The notes beneath the pieces were generated by a model that was not told the origin of the DNA, searched no databases, and worked only from the letters and a program-made list of their open reading frames with translations. From positions 12,679,001-12,743,000 of the forward strand of contig CM073907.1 of the NCBI GenBank assembly GCA_037176705.1: a DNA stretch of 64,000 nt, in the 5' to 3' direction. Numbering within the stretch: the first letter of the stretch is position 1; every line of letters begins with the position of its first letter. The translations under genes and the position numbers were made by a program. This document shows, piece after piece, positions 45,295 to 56,545 of the stretch. The DNA comes from Molossus alvarezi (Eukaryota > Chordata > Mammalia > Chiroptera > Molossidae).

Positions 45295-45805
45295 AATCAA
45301 ACCACGACTTGGTTGGTTGGAGCACTGTCCCATACGCACATCAAAAGCTTGCATGTTTGGCCCTGGCTGGTTTGGCTCAGTGGTTAGAGTGTCGGCCTGC
45401 GGTCCAGAGAGACCCGGGTTCGGTTCCCCCTAAGGGCATGTACCTTGGTTGCAGTTTGTCCCCGGCCCTGGTTGGGTCGTGCAGGTGGCAGCCACTCGAT
45501 GTGTCCCTTTCACGTCGATGTATGTTTCTCTCTCTCTCTCTCCCTCCCTCCCTCCCTCCCTCCCACTCTATCAGAACAAAAACAAATGAAAAATGCCCTC
45601 CGGTGAGAATTAAAAAATAAAAAAAGGTTGCGTGTTTGGTTCCCAGTCAGGGAACATACCTGGGCTGTGGGTTCAATCACTGATCAGGGCGCATATGGGA
45701 GGCAACGGATCAATGTTTTTCACATCAAAGTTTCTCTCTCTCCGTCTCCCTTCTTCTCTCACTAAAAATCAACAAAAACATATCCTTGGGTGAGGAGTTT
45801 TTAAA
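45295..45805 (+). mobile_element. Outer SINE, older third class, split by a younger SINE
   Basis: The left part near 45308-45360 (CTTGGTTGGTTGGAGCACTG) continues after the inner SINE as GGTTCCCAGTCAGGGAACAT, GGGAGGCAACGGATCAATG and the terminal element ATCCTTGGGTGAGGAG. The left boundary is approximate because the first bases are degraded. Confidence 0.8.
45361..45629 (+). mobile_element. Inner Ves-type SINE, long class, nested in another SINE
   Basis: Complete copy with an enlarged CCCT tract near 45540-45566. The duplication GCATGTTTGG (45351-45360) matches GCGTGTTTGG (45630-45639), taken from the B-box region of the outer SINE. Confidence 0.92.
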
Positions 45806-46316
45806 AATTAACAATGTGTAGAACAGTCCAGAGAAATTCCCATTCTGAGTTGGACTATGTGTACATGGAAGCACATACCCCAACTGAAAATTCTAAATGC
45901 CAACATTCTCCTCGTCGTCGACTGTCTTCTAACAGAACGTGTTCGGGACAAGTCCCCGAGCATTTCAGAGCCTGTGTCTCAGCTGCTGGTCCTCTGCTTC
46001 CTATCGCCTCTCGGGCTTGGCGGGAAAGGAGAGAGGAACCGAACTCAACGCGCAGGACTGTCTGATGAGTGCGCTCTGTTCTGGTTGGTTCCTCCACCCA
46101 AAACCTCCTTTGAACGTTGGGCGCGTCAACTTCTAGAAAACCGCAAGATGCAAGTATTTTCGCAGTCAACACATGCAAGAATCCCGACCACAGGTTTTTC
46201 TGTCTTCATTCTGATCCTTCGGGCACAAAACAGCGCCTGAGGGCAGGATGGTGCTCGTAGCTCGGAAAGTGCGCGCACTGTTCTCTCACTAGGTTGTGCT
46301 TGAAACAAGCAAACGA

Positions 46317-46540
46317 GCCCTGGCCGGTTTGGCTCAGTGGTTAGAGTGTCGGCCTGTAGTCCAGAGAGACCCGGGTTCAGTTCCCACTGGGGGCATGTAC
46401 CTCGGTTGCAGTTTGTCCCCGGTTGTGTGGGTGGCAGCCACACGTCAATGTTTCTCTCTCTCTCTCCCCCCCCCCTTCCACTATATCTGAACAAAAAATG
46501 GAGAAATGTCCTCAGGTGAAAAAAAAAAAGAAAATAAACT
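46317..46540 (+). mobile_element. Ves-type SINE, long class, internally shortened
   Basis: The second half of the body is shortened (the GTTGTGTGGGTGGCAGCCAC segment follows GTCCCCG directly). The duplication AGCAAACGA is at 46308-46316 and 46541-46549. Confidence 0.92.
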
Positions 46541-46689
46541 AGCAAACGACCCATCAAACTCTCCGTGAGACAGCAGAGACCACACAGGTCTGAGGCCTCA
46601 CAGGCACCCACAAGGGACACCCCACCTCGGCCATCACAGCAGTATCTCCGTTCTGTTCGATGCTGCGTTTCGGTTTATGCCTCAGAATG

Positions 46690-46805
46690 ACCGAGGCTGA
46701 AGGTACAATGTGTGATGGCGATGCTGGGGCAGATTCTCCAAAGCCAGTGACTTGCCCAAGGCCCTACGCATGAGCGGTAGAACCGGGTTTAAACTGAGCT
46801 CACCT
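46690..46805 (-). repeat. MIR element
   Basis: CCAGTGACTTGCCCAAGGCC is the complement of the MIR core, with diverged flanks. Confidence 0.65.
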
Positions 46806-47384
46806 TACTCCTAACGCCATCCTCTTTCCTTGACTATAAGACCTTCCTCCTTGTAAAACCTCCGTGCCTTCCCCACAAGGCCAGGGCATGGCCGGGGAGG
46901 GGCAGGCGGGGGAGGCTTCGGGAAGGGAAGGCTGGCAAACCAACAGGCGGAGCGGCTGGGAGCCTCAAGACACCGGGTCCAACATAAGGTACAAGACGAG
47001 TTTAGAAACATCCAGATGGAGGAGGAAGGGAACCTGGGCACCAGGGGCCTCGTTCCCAGCGCATCGTCTCTCGGGTGAATGCAGGGAGGGCAGGGACAGC
47101 CCGACTGTCAACCATCCAAACGACCGAAAATCCAAAAGGGAATTTCTGTCAAGAATCAGAACGCCCGTGCTTTGGGTTGGCCTGCCTCCCCAGCCAGGTT
47201 GTCTTCTGGTCTAGGTGACAAATGACCTAAGCCGTACAACTCCCCGGCTCTTTCCCGCCTGCCCATTGAGCGCCAGCTGCTAGGAGGGATTCTAAATGTG
47301 AATGCAACTCACTCCCAGCCCTGGTATCGGGGGAAGGAGGGTCAGGGAGCCAAGCTCGTGCTCAAAGGAAGAATCATGCTCCTG

Positions 47385-48000
47385 GGGCTTCATTCATTCA
47401 TTCACCCAGCAAGTAGCACTGAGCGTCTACAAGGTGCCAGGCGCTGTTCAGCTGCCAGGGACACAGAGGTGAACAAAGTCTTCACATTGGCAGGGGAAGA
47501 GACAGACAATCAGCAGACAAGTATTGCATGTAAATAACAAACTGCATTACGTAGTGAGAAGAAACACAAAGCAGGGTCAGTGAGACAGGGGGAGGCTGCC
47601 ACAGAGTCAGAATCCAAGTAGGTGAGGGAGAGAGCGAGGTGGACAGCTGGACCAGGCACATGCCAGGTTGCAGAAACAGCAGGTGCAAAGGCCCTGAGGT
47701 AAGCATGAGCTTGGCAAATTTGAGGGCAGAGGATAAGAGGAAAAAAGCCCACATTCAGCTGGAATCATCAGAGATGGACATGAGGACCCCGGGGCCAAGA
47801 TGACAGGTGGAGGTGGGGTAGGGACAGCGCAGAGCAAGCCTGGGCAGTGCGTCTGTCTGCCTGGAACCTGGACAGTTGGAGGGACCATGGTTGGCATCAA
47901 GGGAAGGAACTGGAGAAAATCAGGCTAAGGAATGCGCGAGTGGAGTGGGCACTGGGGAGCCACTGAGGGCTTGAACAAGGGACACCAGGCCTGGTCTGGG
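47385..48000 (+). repeat. Ancient interspersed repeat
   Basis: CATTCATTCACCCAGCAAGT, GTGCCAGGCGCTGTTCAG, GGTGCAAAGGCCCTGAGGTA and GAGCCACTGAGGGCTTGAAC appear in the order of one old mammalian repeat. Related pieces lie at 27455 and 30065. I cannot name the family with certainty. Confidence 0.6.
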
Positions 48001-48938
48001 CCCCACCTGCCATGGGCCCAGTCCCACCTGAGAAACCGTACCTCCGGTAAGGAAACCCTAGTTCACACGGCAATAGCATCCCACCAATGTGTTCGGTTCC
48101 CAAGCACACGGGGGAGTCTCAAGCCCGGCAGTGGTGTGACCTTGAGGTCTCTGTCGTCCCCAGGCTCCCGTGTGCATCGGAGAGAGGACAAGGACAGAGT
48201 TGAGGACTGGATGCAGTAGAAATGAAGGCTGTGCCCACGGCAGCTGACTCAGCCTGTGCCAGCAGGCTGCTCTGAGACGCCAGCTGGACCCGACCCAGGT
48301 GGTGGGTGGGGGCCTCCGGGAGGGGAAGGAGCCAGGAATCCTCCCCACGGGCACGTGGCCCAACCACCAATGGGGCATCTGGGCCACCTCTGGGTGAGCA
48401 ATCACCTCAAATGTGACCCATGCTGGAATCGAACCACGTGGCAGCTGGTGCTGATACCACTGTGCCACCTGTCCTCTCGGACTCGCCCTGACCATAAAGG
48501 TTTCTCCAAGTCTTCAGACCAGTGTCACCAGAGGCCCTCACCTGTTGAGTTGTCAGGTCAGGCATGCAAACCCGAGGATGGGGACAAGTGCTGGGGAGAG
48601 GCTACAGCCTGGGGGTGGGGGGACAGGCACCCAGGCTCTGCCCCCACCGTCCCCTGAGACAGGCCTCAGCTGCCCCCTGAAACAGAAGCCAGCCTGAGGC
48701 CTGCCTCCCCGTCGAGCGCGTTTTTCCCGAGTTCCTCGGTTGTGTCTAGGAAAAATCGAGGTGTTTTAGATCTCTCTCAGCTTCCAGGGGTGTGACTGGT
48801 GTCTTTTACAATTAGCTTTTATTTTTATCTAGCATTTCTTAGCTCAGTTGGCAGATTGGATTATTTATGCGCCTCCATTTCACAATCCCTCCCCACCCAT
48901 TATTCCTGTGAAACTAACATATGTTTTAAAAGGGTTAA

Positions 48939-49034
48939 AGCCCTGGCCGGTTTGGCTCAGCGGTTGGAGCGTTACTCTGCGGACCAGAGAGTCCGGGGTT
49001 CGGTTCCTGCTAGGGGCACATACCAAAAAAAAAA
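48939..49034 (+). mobile_element. SINE head-only retroposon (tRNA-like part plus A-tail)
   Basis: Contains only the tRNA-like head, GCCCTGGCCGGTTTGGCTC to GGTTCCTGCTAGGGGCAC, then ATACC and a run of A. The body and CT region are absent. The duplication AAAAGGGTTA is at 48928-48937 and 49035-49044, so it inserted as a short molecule. Confidence 0.88.
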
Positions 49035-50773
49035 AAAAGGGTTAGACGTACTCAAGGGACAGTTATGCAAACACGTGAACACGGGTCGGGTCTGGCGTGT
49101 CTGAGAAAGCGAGCAGAGGTGGGAGACAGTAAGAAGTTGACCGTCACCACTTGGCCCTCCCACCAGCGCCCACCTTGCCTCTCACACCCCGCCCCCCCAT
49201 CCATCTGGTTCAGTACACACTTCTCCCAGACCCTGGAGATGGAATGGCTGTCGGTGGGGAGGTGCACAGCCGTGCTCCCGAACAAATGACCAGAGGTCTG
49301 GAGGGACAGGCTTCCACAGAGGACTGTCAGGGTGGCCCATCGATGGTGCTGTCACCCAGCCCCAGCCCAGTACAGGGAACCACTCCAAGGGATCGCCCTC
49401 CCCTTGTGGTGTCCATAGGGAGGCTTGCAGCTCAGCAAAGGGACCCCCAGCAAGCTCCCCAGGACAGGTGCCTGCTTGCTCTCCATACAGGAGACTCTGT
49501 GCGGACCAGGCTACAGATGGAGGCAGCCCAGCCAGCCACCCAGGCGTGAGGGCACAGGGCAGGGAGTCCTGGCAGCTCTGAATTAGGAAATCACACCTGC
49601 CCCCTGCCTGGTGCACCGCCCAGGAGAGGCCCCCAGCACCCCACCTCACCTCACCAGTGGGGCTTCTAACCCAGAGGCCTGAGCAAGGGCCACCCACAGG
49701 CTCTGGGCACCCCCAACCTGCACTTCAGGAAAAGCTGTTTCCCCTGCACCCTGGAAGCTTTTGGATCATTATTCCTAAAACAACTGTTCTTTCTCAAAGA
49801 GAAAGAGAGAAAAAAAAATCCCAGAAAGGGGGGCCGGGAGTAGAGGTTGACGAGGCCAGAGCTGGCTCAGCCCCCAGGACCAAGCCCTGGAATGAGACAC
49901 CCCAACGCCGGGCACTTCACCGCCTGTATGGCCGTCGGTGAGATGGCTCGACCACAGATTGGAGTCTGGCCCTTGAAAGGCCGAATCTGAATAGATCTGG
50001 GAAAAAATAAAGTCTTCCTGCTGCAAGTAAATACTAAGTTAAGTTAAGACTAGCAGGGTCCATCTCGGCCTCGGCCCTCGGTGAGACTCGGGCAGGGCGC
50101 CACCCGCAGGAGCCCTCCGGGACCCCTGGGCGCCAGCCCGGAGCAGTGCGTCCCGAGCCTTGGCACACAGGCCCGGCGCAAAGCCCAGCTCGGGGGCGGG
50201 GGATCGATGCTGGCCGAGTCCATCAGTGGTCCAACCGCCCGGCTCCAGCGGGGAGAGGCCGGGCCAGTGGGGCAGGACCCGCGCGCCCCAGCCCCGCGCG
50301 GGGCCCAGAGGGCCAGGTGTGCGGAATTGTTAATTGAGGAGTTTCTCCCACTGGGCCTCATTAGGAAGCGACAAGGGGGAGGGGACGAAGATCGGGGCTC
50401 AGCTTCCCGGGAGGCAGGGAACCCGAGGCGCCCCCAAACTCGGGAGTTGCCGCCTGGAACGGGACTTAGTGCCAGCGCCCAGCGGGGCCGCTTGTCGCAC
50501 TGGGGACCCCAGCCCGGCGGAACCCGAGCCGACAGCCCCCGCCGACCAGCGCCCCTCGCCCGCGCGGAGTCGCCCCTCGCCGCGGAGCCCCCGCCCGGGA
50601 TGCGCGAGACGCCGGCTCGGCCCGCGGGTCCAGGGGGCGCCGGTCCGCACCCCCACCCCCAGGGCACCCGGCCGCCCAGCAGCCCCGCCGGGTCCGGGGA
50701 GCAGCGGTGGGGCCGCGGCAACCGCTCCCCTCACCGGCCCGCGCCCCAGGCTGCGGCCGGGGCCCCCGCTTAC

Positions 50774-51150
50774 CTGGCCCGGGCGCGGGGCTGCGCGGCT
50801 GCCCGGCCGCCCCCGCCGCCGCCGCAGCCCTTTGTGAGCCCGCGCCGGCTGCCGAGCCCGGGAAGCTGGATGGCGGCGGGCGCGCCCCGGACGCGGCGTG
50901 CGGCACGCAGGGCCCTGTGCCGCGCGCCCCGCACCGGCCTCTCCCGCGGCCCCCGCCCGGCACGCGGGCTCGGGAAGCGCCGGCGGACCCCGCGCGGCGG
51001 GAAGAAAGGAAGGACAAAGATGCGGTCGAGCCCAGCCCCCTCCCCGGAGCCCGGCGCCGGGACACTCGGCAGGGCGGGCGCACCTGGGGCCGGGTCCTGC
51101 GGGGCTGATCGTGGGGACCGGACCGGAGCCCAGGCTCTGCAAGCTGCGGC
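50774..51150 (-). other. APBA2: Probable APBA2 non-coding exon 1 (5' end approximate)
   Basis: The minus strand reads GGGCCAG|GTAAGC with the last exon base at 50774, a consensus donor within the CpG island. The transcription start is unknown and the upper bound given is a guess. A second, weaker minus-strand donor (CCG|GTGAGG) lies near 50732. The exon would join to the acceptor at 21398. Confidence 0.55.
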
Positions 51151-51299
51151 GCCCCAGCCGCCCCGGGCCTGGGGAGCACACAGATTCCCGGGCGCGCCCC
51201 GGACCTGCCGGATCGGGAGCCGGCGGGGTCTGGTCCTCCGGCGCGTAGAGCGGGCGACGGGAGGCTCCACTGCGCCCGCACCCAGCCCCGCGCGCTGTG

Positions 51300-51313
51300 C
51301 TGCCCCCTGGCGG
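51300..51313 (-). promoter_or_regulatory. Candidate CTCF core at CpG-island edge
   Basis: The minus strand reads CCGCCAGGGGGCAG, 13 of 14 positions of CCASYAGRKGGCRS. It lies at the upstream edge of the CpG island, a common place for CTCF. Motif match only. Confidence 0.45.
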
Positions 51314-52749
51314 CTCGGGAGCGCGTGCGGCGCGAAGGGGCTGTGGCGACCGCGCCCTGCTCGGCCCGGCGCGGTGCTGAGGGGAGTGGGGGGCCCCAGC
51401 GAGAAGACCTCGGGGGTTGCAGCTTCGGAAGGCCCCATCTGCGGGGGGAGGTCCCCACCGCAGATCCCCGGGTTGCGGGCTGTATTCCAGCTCTTCTCTT
51501 TGCGTCTTTGGTAACCACCCATCACCCCGTTTCTAGTACGCTGCGCTGCCTTAGCCCTCGTCTGCTGGCCTCCCCTACCGCAGGGCCTCACCCAGGCCTC
51601 TCTCTCTTCCTGTCCTGAATGGAGAGGACCCTAAGCGAGTCCTCCTCCAGAGCCCCACACACACCCAAGGAGAGTTGGTGATCCACCCCCACAGTGCCAG
51701 TAACCGCCTCCCCCCCAAACCCTTAAAGGTTGTGCTGGAGACGCTGGTGTCACTTTGACCCCTCTTGCCCTTCCATTCGGATGTGGTCACCTGTGGTTCC
51801 ATCTGGAGAAGTGCGGGGTGCCTTGTCTGCTCAGAGCCAGGGCTCAGGTGACTCCTCCCCCAAGTCCTGACTTGGGCCTTGTGTTTCCCTTTCTTTGCTG
51901 GGTTAGGGTGAAGTTGTGACGGCTGCGTTCTGAAGAACAGGAGGAAGAGGGGGCTTCATGGGGTGCCACCCTGAGAGGGGGCTGGAGAAGCTGAGTCCTG
52001 AGTCAGACTATGGGGGACTTGGCAGGGACTTCTGGTGGCCTTGAGATCTTGCCCCCCCCAAAAAAAAAACCACTCACACTGACCCAGAGAGCCAGACCCA
52101 CCAGCGGGGGAGAGGGGGGCTGGTCCTGGTAGGGCAGCTTTGTAACCCCATTGCCAAACAGACAGCAAAGACAGAACCCAGAAGTGGGCAAGGGGCAAGT
52201 CCCCTCCCCTCCCCCCCAGGTGTACTGTCTTCACTGTGGTGTTTCATCTACTTAAACATTCTGGTCACCCAGCCAACAAAACGTTCATCTTCATCCAGGC
52301 TGCTCTGTTCCAAATGCCAATGACTGGATAGCAGTGATTGGGAAGAAATGACCCATAGCCTTGAACATTAAGTCTGGGGTCCGAATGCTTTCATCTTCTA
52401 GCCTGACTCCACTGTAGTCAAATCCTGCAGGGAAGCCAGACACCTGTGTCTGAAGGTGTGATCCACGCAGCCCTGCGTGTCGGTGGATGTGGGTGAGCTG
52501 CTAGCTCTGAGCTCCTCCCTTCTACAACCTCACTAGAGCTCTCCATGGGCCAGGGCTGGGGTAGCCACTGAGGCTGCTCCCAGCAGCCATCATGGCTGCT
52601 CCCACAGGCACAGGCACAGGCACAGGCCTGCCCCAGCTCCACTCAGGACTCCTGAATCGGGTGGGCTTAAGCCTCACTATTCAGTGAGTTTTTAAAGCAT
52701 CTCAAAGTAGCGAGAGCTTTCCTCAGATTTCCACAAAGCTCAAAAGCTG

Positions 52750-53130
52750 TAACATAAAAAGATTGAAGCCAAATTCAACTTCAGAAAAAGCCCTGCGTGG
52801 CAACCACCACCATAAGCAAAATCAACAACAAACCAGGTACAAAACATTTGCAACCGATATCAACAATAGTTCATCTCCCTCATATATAGTTATAGCATCT
52901 AGAAATAGAGAAGGAAAGAAGAACTTAATAGGAGAAAGAAACAGGCAAAGGTAAGAAGCAGACAGTTTACAGGAAAGGGAACAAAAATGATCTTTAAACA
53001 TCTGTAGGGTGTCTTTCCTTATTCATAATAGGGAATTATGGTGTTAAAAGCGTGAGGACACAAGCAAACATCAAAGTAGTATGTGCCATAAAAGCAGGCA
53101 AACAAGGGACCATGTGATGCATCAGCACGG
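52750..53130 (+). mobile_element. Probable L1 ORF2 fragment
   Basis: ACAAAACATTTGCAACCGAT and AACAGGCAAAGGTAAGAAGC resemble the L1 ORF2 segment around TTTGCAAC and GGGCAAAGGAC. Diverged. Confidence 0.5.
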
Positions 53131-53304
53131 GAAGTTCTCAAAGACATGCTGTTAATGAGAGAATGAATAGATGTGTGTGGTGTGCCAGTGCGTGTGTAAA
53201 GACAAAAGACAGGAGCGAGCCGACGCTTGTATATAGTCATAATTTGAAATGTTATCTATCCCAAAGCAAAAAATGTAAAACTATCACTCAAAACCTTGGT
53301 TCTT

Positions 53305-53539
53305 TTTTTTATCCTCACCCGAAGACATTTTTGCATCTATCTTCAGATAGAGAGGGAGGAAGAGAGAGAGAGAGAAACATCAGTGTGAGAGAGACACATC
53401 GAGTGGCTGCCACCCACATGACTCCAAACGGGGCCGGGGACAAACTGCAACCGAGGTACGTGCTCTTAGCGGGAACCGAACCCAGGACTCTCTGGTCCAT
53501 GGCCCGACGCTCAAATCGCTGACCAAACCGGCCAGGGCT
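53305..53539 (-). mobile_element. Ves-type SINE, long class, with target-site duplication
   Basis: Minus-orientation copy. The duplication AACCTTGGTTCTT (53292-53304) matches AACCTTGCTTCTT (53540-53552). Confidence 0.94.
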
Positions 53540-53852
53540 AACCTTGCTTCTTAACTCTTTGGAGAGTAATAGACCTCTGACATCCCTCTTTCGGGGGCGG
53601 GGTGTGGGGGGCATTGGGCTGCGGGGGAATAGATCCTCAGACCACTAGCCACAGGAGACACCTTTCTACTACCTACCGCCACTTAGTGGCCACATTCATA
53701 AATTGCAGGTGTGGTGCCAATACCCTTAAGCCCAGAGGAGTTCCAGGCCAGACTTCCCACAAGGCCTTTATAAAGTGAAGCCAAAAACTTGTCAATTCCT
53801 CAGCACTCACCCTAAGTTAGTTTCTTAAAAAAATAATTCATGCCTCCTTTAA

Positions 53853-54133
53853 TTTATTTTATTTTATTTATTTATTTTATTTATTTATTTTTATCCTCAC
53901 CTGAGGACATTTTTCTTTTTTTTTTTGTTCAGATAGAGTGGGTGGAAAAGAGAGGAAGAGAGAGAGAGAGAAACATCGATGTGAAAGGGACACATCGAGT
54001 GGCTGCCACCTGCACGACTAACCAGGGCCGGGGACAAACTGCAACCAAGGTACGTGCCCTTAGTGGGAACCGAACCTGGGTCTCTCTGGACCTCAGGCCG
54101 ACGCTCTAACCGCTGAGACAAACCGGCCAGGGC
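53853..54133 (-). mobile_element. Ves-type SINE, long class, with long TTTA tail
   Basis: Minus-orientation copy; the tail is expanded into a TTTA/TTTTA repeat at ~53855-53893. The duplication TTCATGCCTCCTTTAA (53837-53852) matches TTCACACCTCCTTTAG (54134-54149). Confidence 0.94.
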
Positions 54134-54579
54134 TTCACACCTCCTTTAGACAGGGCAGAAGGTTAATGCTTGCCTTGTAGGCTGGGAGCACGTTCTCTCA
54201 ATGAAACTCCTGAATGACAGAGTATTAATTTCCTTTCATTCCTAGGCTGAGTGTATAAAGGGGTTTGATGGATCAAGGCATGTGCGCCCTCTATGGGGAT
54301 GGCAGAGCAACTCCCCTGTCCCCACCCCACAAGGTTGCTGCTTGGCACAAACCTGGATGGTCTCACCTCTTTCATTAATTCCAAGCACTTGAGTTGTTAC
54401 TTACCCCTTTACCCTGTGTAGTCAAAAGTGCCCTGAACAGGACAAGGCTTCGGGTAGCTCATCTGGGTCCTCGATGGTACCAGTGATGAAATTAGCCTCA
54501 GAAATCCCCAAGGTCCAGGATGTGTGAGAAAAACATGATCTCAGCCACCCATGGTAGTCTTGATTCTCTCCCATTTCAC

Positions 54580-54870
54580 TCCATAGGATGAATTTCTAAA
54601 ATTGGGTCCGAATGCATGTGGATATCTAACTTAGATAAATACTGCCCAATCACCACGGCAATGGCTTGGTTGGATAGGGTTCCTTCTTCACACAGCCGTC
54701 AGTACGGAAGGCCGTCGGCTTCTCCCATAGGTGTCCATCTGGCCAATCGGATCAGTGGGAAACAGTACCTCCAGGAGGCCTGCCATTATCCTGCCATATT
54801 CTGTGTGAGGTTGAGATTCTTTGGACATGTTTAATAGCTGCTGACATGACTACAGGTGCATTGTAGAAAA
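54580..54870 (-). mobile_element. L1 fragment (3' region, antisense)
   Basis: CATTTCACTCCATAGGATGA through TGTGAGGTTGAGATTCTTTG follows the complement of an L1 3' region (the GTGAGGTTGAG...CATGTTTAATAGC block). Diverged. Confidence 0.6.
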
Positions 54871-54881
54871 TAATCACTGTA

Positions 54882-55121
54882 GCCCCGGCCGGTGTTGCTC
54901 AATGGTTAGAGCGTCGGCCCACAGACCAGAGAGTTGCAGGTTCGATTCCGGTCAAGGGCACGTAACTCGGTTGCAGTTCGTCCCCGGCCCTGGTTGGGGT
55001 CGTACAGGAGGCAGCCAGTCGATGTGTCTCTCTCATATCGATGTTTCTCTCTCTCTCTTTCTTCCTCTCTTTCCCTCCCGCTCTATCTGAACAAAAAAAC
55101 ATCCTCGAGTGAGGATTAAAA
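54882..55121 (+). mobile_element. Ves-type SINE, long class
   Basis: Head GCCCCGGCCGGTGTTGCTC and terminal element ATCCTCGAGTGAGGAT. A second SINE inserted into its A-rich tail. Confidence 0.93.
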
Positions 55122-55134
55122 AATAATAAAAATA

Positions 55135-55391
55135 GCCCTGGCCGGTTTGGCTTAGCGGTTAGAGCATCCACCTGCGGTCTGCAGAGACCCGGGTTCGGTT
55201 CCCGCTAAGGGCATGTACCTCGGTTGCATTTTGTCCCCGGCCCTGGTTGGTCGTGCGGGTGGCAGCCACTCGATGTGTCCCTTTCACGTCGATGTTTCTC
55301 TCTCTCTCTCTCTCTTCCTCTCTCTCCCTCCCACTCTTTCTGTACAAAAAAATGGAAAAATGTCCTCGGGTGAGGATAAAAAAAAAAAAAT
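55135..55391 (+). mobile_element. Ves-type SINE, long class, inserted in the tail of the preceding one
   Basis: Head GCCCTGGCCGGTTTGGCTTAG and terminal element TCCTCGGGTGAGGAT. The duplication AATAATAAAAATA is identical at 55122-55134 and 55392-55404. Confidence 0.93.
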
Positions 55392-55809
55392 AATAATAAA
55401 AATAATTATAAATTAAACAAACACACACGTTCTGGCTGCTGAGAGAGTTGTGGGGGTGACAGGGGATGCAGGGAGCCCAGACGAGAGGGTGGGGGCAGAA
55501 GATGGGCTGCAGCTATTTGAAAGACTAAATAAAGAGGCCTTTGTGAGGGCTGTGTGTGCTCACGCAGTTCGGGGGCGGCTGGTGGCAGAGAGGTCGTGGC
55601 AGGATTCAGCTTCAGTCTCTGGCTTGTGCAACCTGAAGAAAAGTGGGGACCTTCAGTGAGGCAGGGTTGTGGGGGAAGAGACAATATGTCTCACTGTTGC
55701 CTTGAGAGCCATTGCATTTACTATACGCTGGACCTTATTCTTACACCTCAGCGGAGTTTTACATTTTAACACACAGTTTGGATTTCACCTCTTTAAAATA
55801 CCAAGCTAG

Positions 55810-56055
55810 GTCCTGGCCAGTTTGGCTCAGCGGTTGGAGCGTCGGCCCGTGGACCAAAGAATCTCAGGTTCGATCCCGGTCAAGGGCATGTACCTCTGTT
55901 GCAGTTTGTCCCCGGCCCCGGTCAGGGTCATGCAGCAGGCAGCCAGTTGATGTGTCTCACATTGATGACTCTCTCTCTCTCTCCAGCCCCCCTCCACTCT
56001 ATCTGAAGATAAATAGAAAAATATCCTCAAGTGAGGATTAAAAAATATAAAATAA
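55810..56055 (+). mobile_element. Ves-type SINE, long class, with target-site duplication
   Basis: Terminal element ATCCTCAAGTGAGGAT. The duplication AAAATACCAAGCTAG (55795-55809) matches AAAATACCAAGTTAG (56056-56070). Confidence 0.95.
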
Positions 56056-56371
56056 AAAATACCAAGTTAGTGAATCACATATGCCGAGTACTGTGCCAGG
56101 ACCTCAGGTCCTGTATCACATGTGGACAGTGTGCTGAGGGTTGTGTGGGGGAGGAGGTGGCAGAGGCTGCGACCACCTGGAGCCCAGTTCAGGCCTGGAT
56201 GCAGCTGCTTAAACAACTCACCCAAATGATACAGATGGACAGGGCTCCCCAAAAATGGCTTCTCCCAGGTAGCCTGTGAAGCCGGCTAATTCCTGCCTTT
56301 GATAACTTCAAAAGCCAAGGTCTGGGTGTGAGACAGAAAGGGAGGAATTGTTCCCTGCCCCACTGTCTAGG

Positions 56372-56545
56372 TCAGTGATTCTAAAATTGCTGTCCCCCCA
56401 CCAGCGACATGAGCATCACCTGGTACCTGGCTACAGATGAAAAGTCTCAGGTATCACCGCAGACCTCCGGAATCAGAAGCCCTTGGGCACGGAGCCCAGA
56501 AATCTAGATTGTAACACCCTCTGGTGGTTCTGATGCCTGAGCTCC
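56372..56545. mobile_element. hAT-type MER DNA transposon fragment
   Basis: CAGTGATTCTAAAATTGCTG, GAGCATCACCTGGTACCTGG and GGAATCAGAAGCCC are diverged forms of hAT-Charlie MER elements (MER20/MER58-like). The subfamily is uncertain. Confidence 0.6.

Larger units (their letters stand above)
21399..50773 (-). other. APBA2: APBA2 long 5' intron (29 kb)
   Basis: The presumed first intron, from the CpG-island exon to the first coding exon. It holds 24 Ves SINE copies or fragments, several L1 fragments, an LTR, a Tigger-like element, MIRs and a GGAT minisatellite, all listed separately. Blocks with no recognised repeat include 22420-23750, 23900-24750, 25420-27450, 28250-28700, 34120-35120, 38940-39520, 44030-45290, 46830-47380, 48010-48930 and 49045-50040. 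Extra non-coding 5' exons, known in human APBA2, could lie here but I cannot place them. Confidence 0.7.
50045..51480 (-). promoter_or_regulatory. APBA2: CpG island, probable APBA2 promoter
   Basis: About 1.4 kb of very GC-rich DNA dense in CpG and free of SINEs, upstream of the APBA2 coding exon in the direction of transcription. It contains a strong minus-strand splice donor at 50774 and a CTCF-like site at 51300-51313. No TATA box is obvious. Long open frames in all directions (up to 477 codons) arise from lack of A/T-rich stop codons. Assignment to APBA2 is inferred from position and strand; a divergent transcript is possible. Confidence 0.8.

Noticed and set aside
50081..51518. Open frames of 477, 350 and 273 codons in the CpG island on both strands
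   Set aside because: The region is extremely GC-rich, so stop codons are rare in every frame; the translations are low-complexity Arg/Pro/Ala/Gly without any domain, and the site is better explained as a promoter and non-coding exon.
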